A stretch of 64,000 bases of DNA, from the NCBI RefSeq assembly GCF_000182745.2, contig NC_016027.1:65001-129000 (forward strand). The letters are read 5' to 3'. How positions within the stretch are numbered: the stretch's first letter is position 1; every line of letters starts with the position of its first letter. Source of the DNA: Komagataeibacter medellinensis NBRC 3288 (lineage in GTDB: Bacteria; Pseudomonadota; Alphaproteobacteria; Acetobacterales; Acetobacteraceae). Shown one piece after another: positions 63,615-64,000 of the stretch. The translations under genes and the position numbers were made by a program. Below the pieces are notes generated by a model. That model saw nothing but the letters and a program-made list of their open reading frames with translations, was not told where the DNA came from and did no database searches.

Positions 63615-64000
63615 ATGATCAGCATGAATTATGAAAATTCCGCCTTTCGGTCAGTTCCCCGCACGGGGGCGGCCCTCCCGCAACAGCCCCGTACGGCTGG
63701 AAAGCATCGTTTTCGCCCGCTGCCGGATCATGGTCGTAGGGCATTGAATGTGTCCGCCTTGTGTGTTGACCGCCACCTGGGTGATTGTCCAGACCGGGCA
63801 GCCGTGATTATCCGCACCAATGTAGGCGAAGGGGCGGTGTGTTATCGCGAACTGCACGAACGTGTCTGTCGCCTTGCGAATGCGCTGAAGGATCAGGGCG
63901 TGCAGCGTGGTGACAGGGTCGCAATTCACCTGCCCCTTATGGTGGAAAGCATCGTGGCGCTGCTCGCCTGTGCTCGTATTGGTGCGGTACATGTCGTGCT
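63615..64000 (+). CDS. Acyl-CoA synthetase (acetate/propionate-CoA ligase type), 3' end outside window
   Basis: The frame is open from the ATG at 63615 to the window edge, 128 codons. After a poorly conserved 45-residue leader it reads 'NVSALCVDRHLGDCPDRAAV', 'CYRELHERVCRLANALKDQG' and 'QRGDRVAIHLPLMVESIVAL' and ends 'CARIGAVHVV'. This is the N-terminal part of AMP-forming acetyl- and propionyl-CoA synthetases. The AMP-binding and catalytic Lys motifs lie beyond 64000. It activates a short-chain fatty acid to its CoA thioester and is probably controlled by the divergent ScfR-type regulator. Confidence 0.87.
   Translation, partial: MISMNYENSAFRSVPRTGAALPQQPRTAGKHRFRPLPDHGRRALNVSALCVDRHLGDCPDRAAVIIRTNVGEGAVCYRELHERVCRLANALKDQGVQRGDRVAIHLPLMVESIVALLACARIGAVHVV

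Overview
The window looks like a piece of an acetic acid bacterium chromosome (Alphaproteobacteria, Acetobacteraceae, probably Komagataeibacter, Gluconacetobacter or a close relative). This is inferred from the 23S-5S-initiator tRNA order, the high-GC coding sequence and the IS5/IS1031-, IS630-, IS110- and IS481-type elements. No database was searched.

Layout. (1) 1-2968: the 3' end of an rRNA operon (23S lacking its 5' end, 5S, tRNA-fMet, strong terminator). (2) 3041-10621: two inverted IS5-family copies encoding identical transposases bracket about 5 kb. The cargo is a two-gene operon of DUF262 (GmrSD-like) proteins, the best candidate here for an undescribed anti-phage or DNA-restriction system, plus the 3' stump of a LysR gene cut by the second IS. 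(3) 10622-14566: an insertion-sequence graveyard (IS3, degenerate IS427/IS1031-type, IS5 end relics, IS630 relic) around one small secreted-protein gene. (4) 14553-58432: a roughly 44 kb catabolic island. (5) 58440-61730: a second IS graveyard (IS3, IS630, IS256, IS110). (6) 61792-64000: an ScfR-type fatty-acyl regulator divergent from an acyl-CoA synthetase gene that runs off the window.

The island appears dedicated to taking up and dismantling unusual amino-acid derivatives: D-amino acids, N-acyl and N-carbamoyl amino acids, small peptides and 2,3-diaminopropionate. It holds four M20 peptidases/amidohydrolases, two M81 (MlrC-like) metallopeptidases, a D-aminoacylase, a D-threonine-aldolase-type PLP enzyme, RidA, N-carbamoyl-D- and N-carbamoyl-L-amino-acid hydrolases, an amidase, a DadA-like D-amino-acid dehydrogenase, diaminopropionate ammonia-lyase and ACC deaminase. 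It also has a TonB receptor, three MFS permeases, a GntP permease and a DUF3100 membrane protein. Its operons seem locally controlled by LysR, Lrp and RpiR regulators.

Operon logic. 21954 to 14553 (minus) is a seven-gene unit led by a beta-hydroxyacid dehydrogenase and ending in an M20 peptidase. 27686 to 22098 (minus) is permease, Lrp, two peptidases and LysR. 33564 to 29171 (minus) is D-TA, RidA, M81 and GntP. 43183 to 37845 (minus) is CapA-like, D-aminoacylase, CobW-type GTPase and M81. 50623 to 58432 (plus) is the diaminopropionate/carbamoyl/amidase/D-amino-acid series under a divergent RpiR regulator. Between 33.7 and 37.8 kb three genes (LysR, Lrp, EamA transporter) carry frameshifts around an intact ACC deaminase gene, suggesting local decay or sequence errors.
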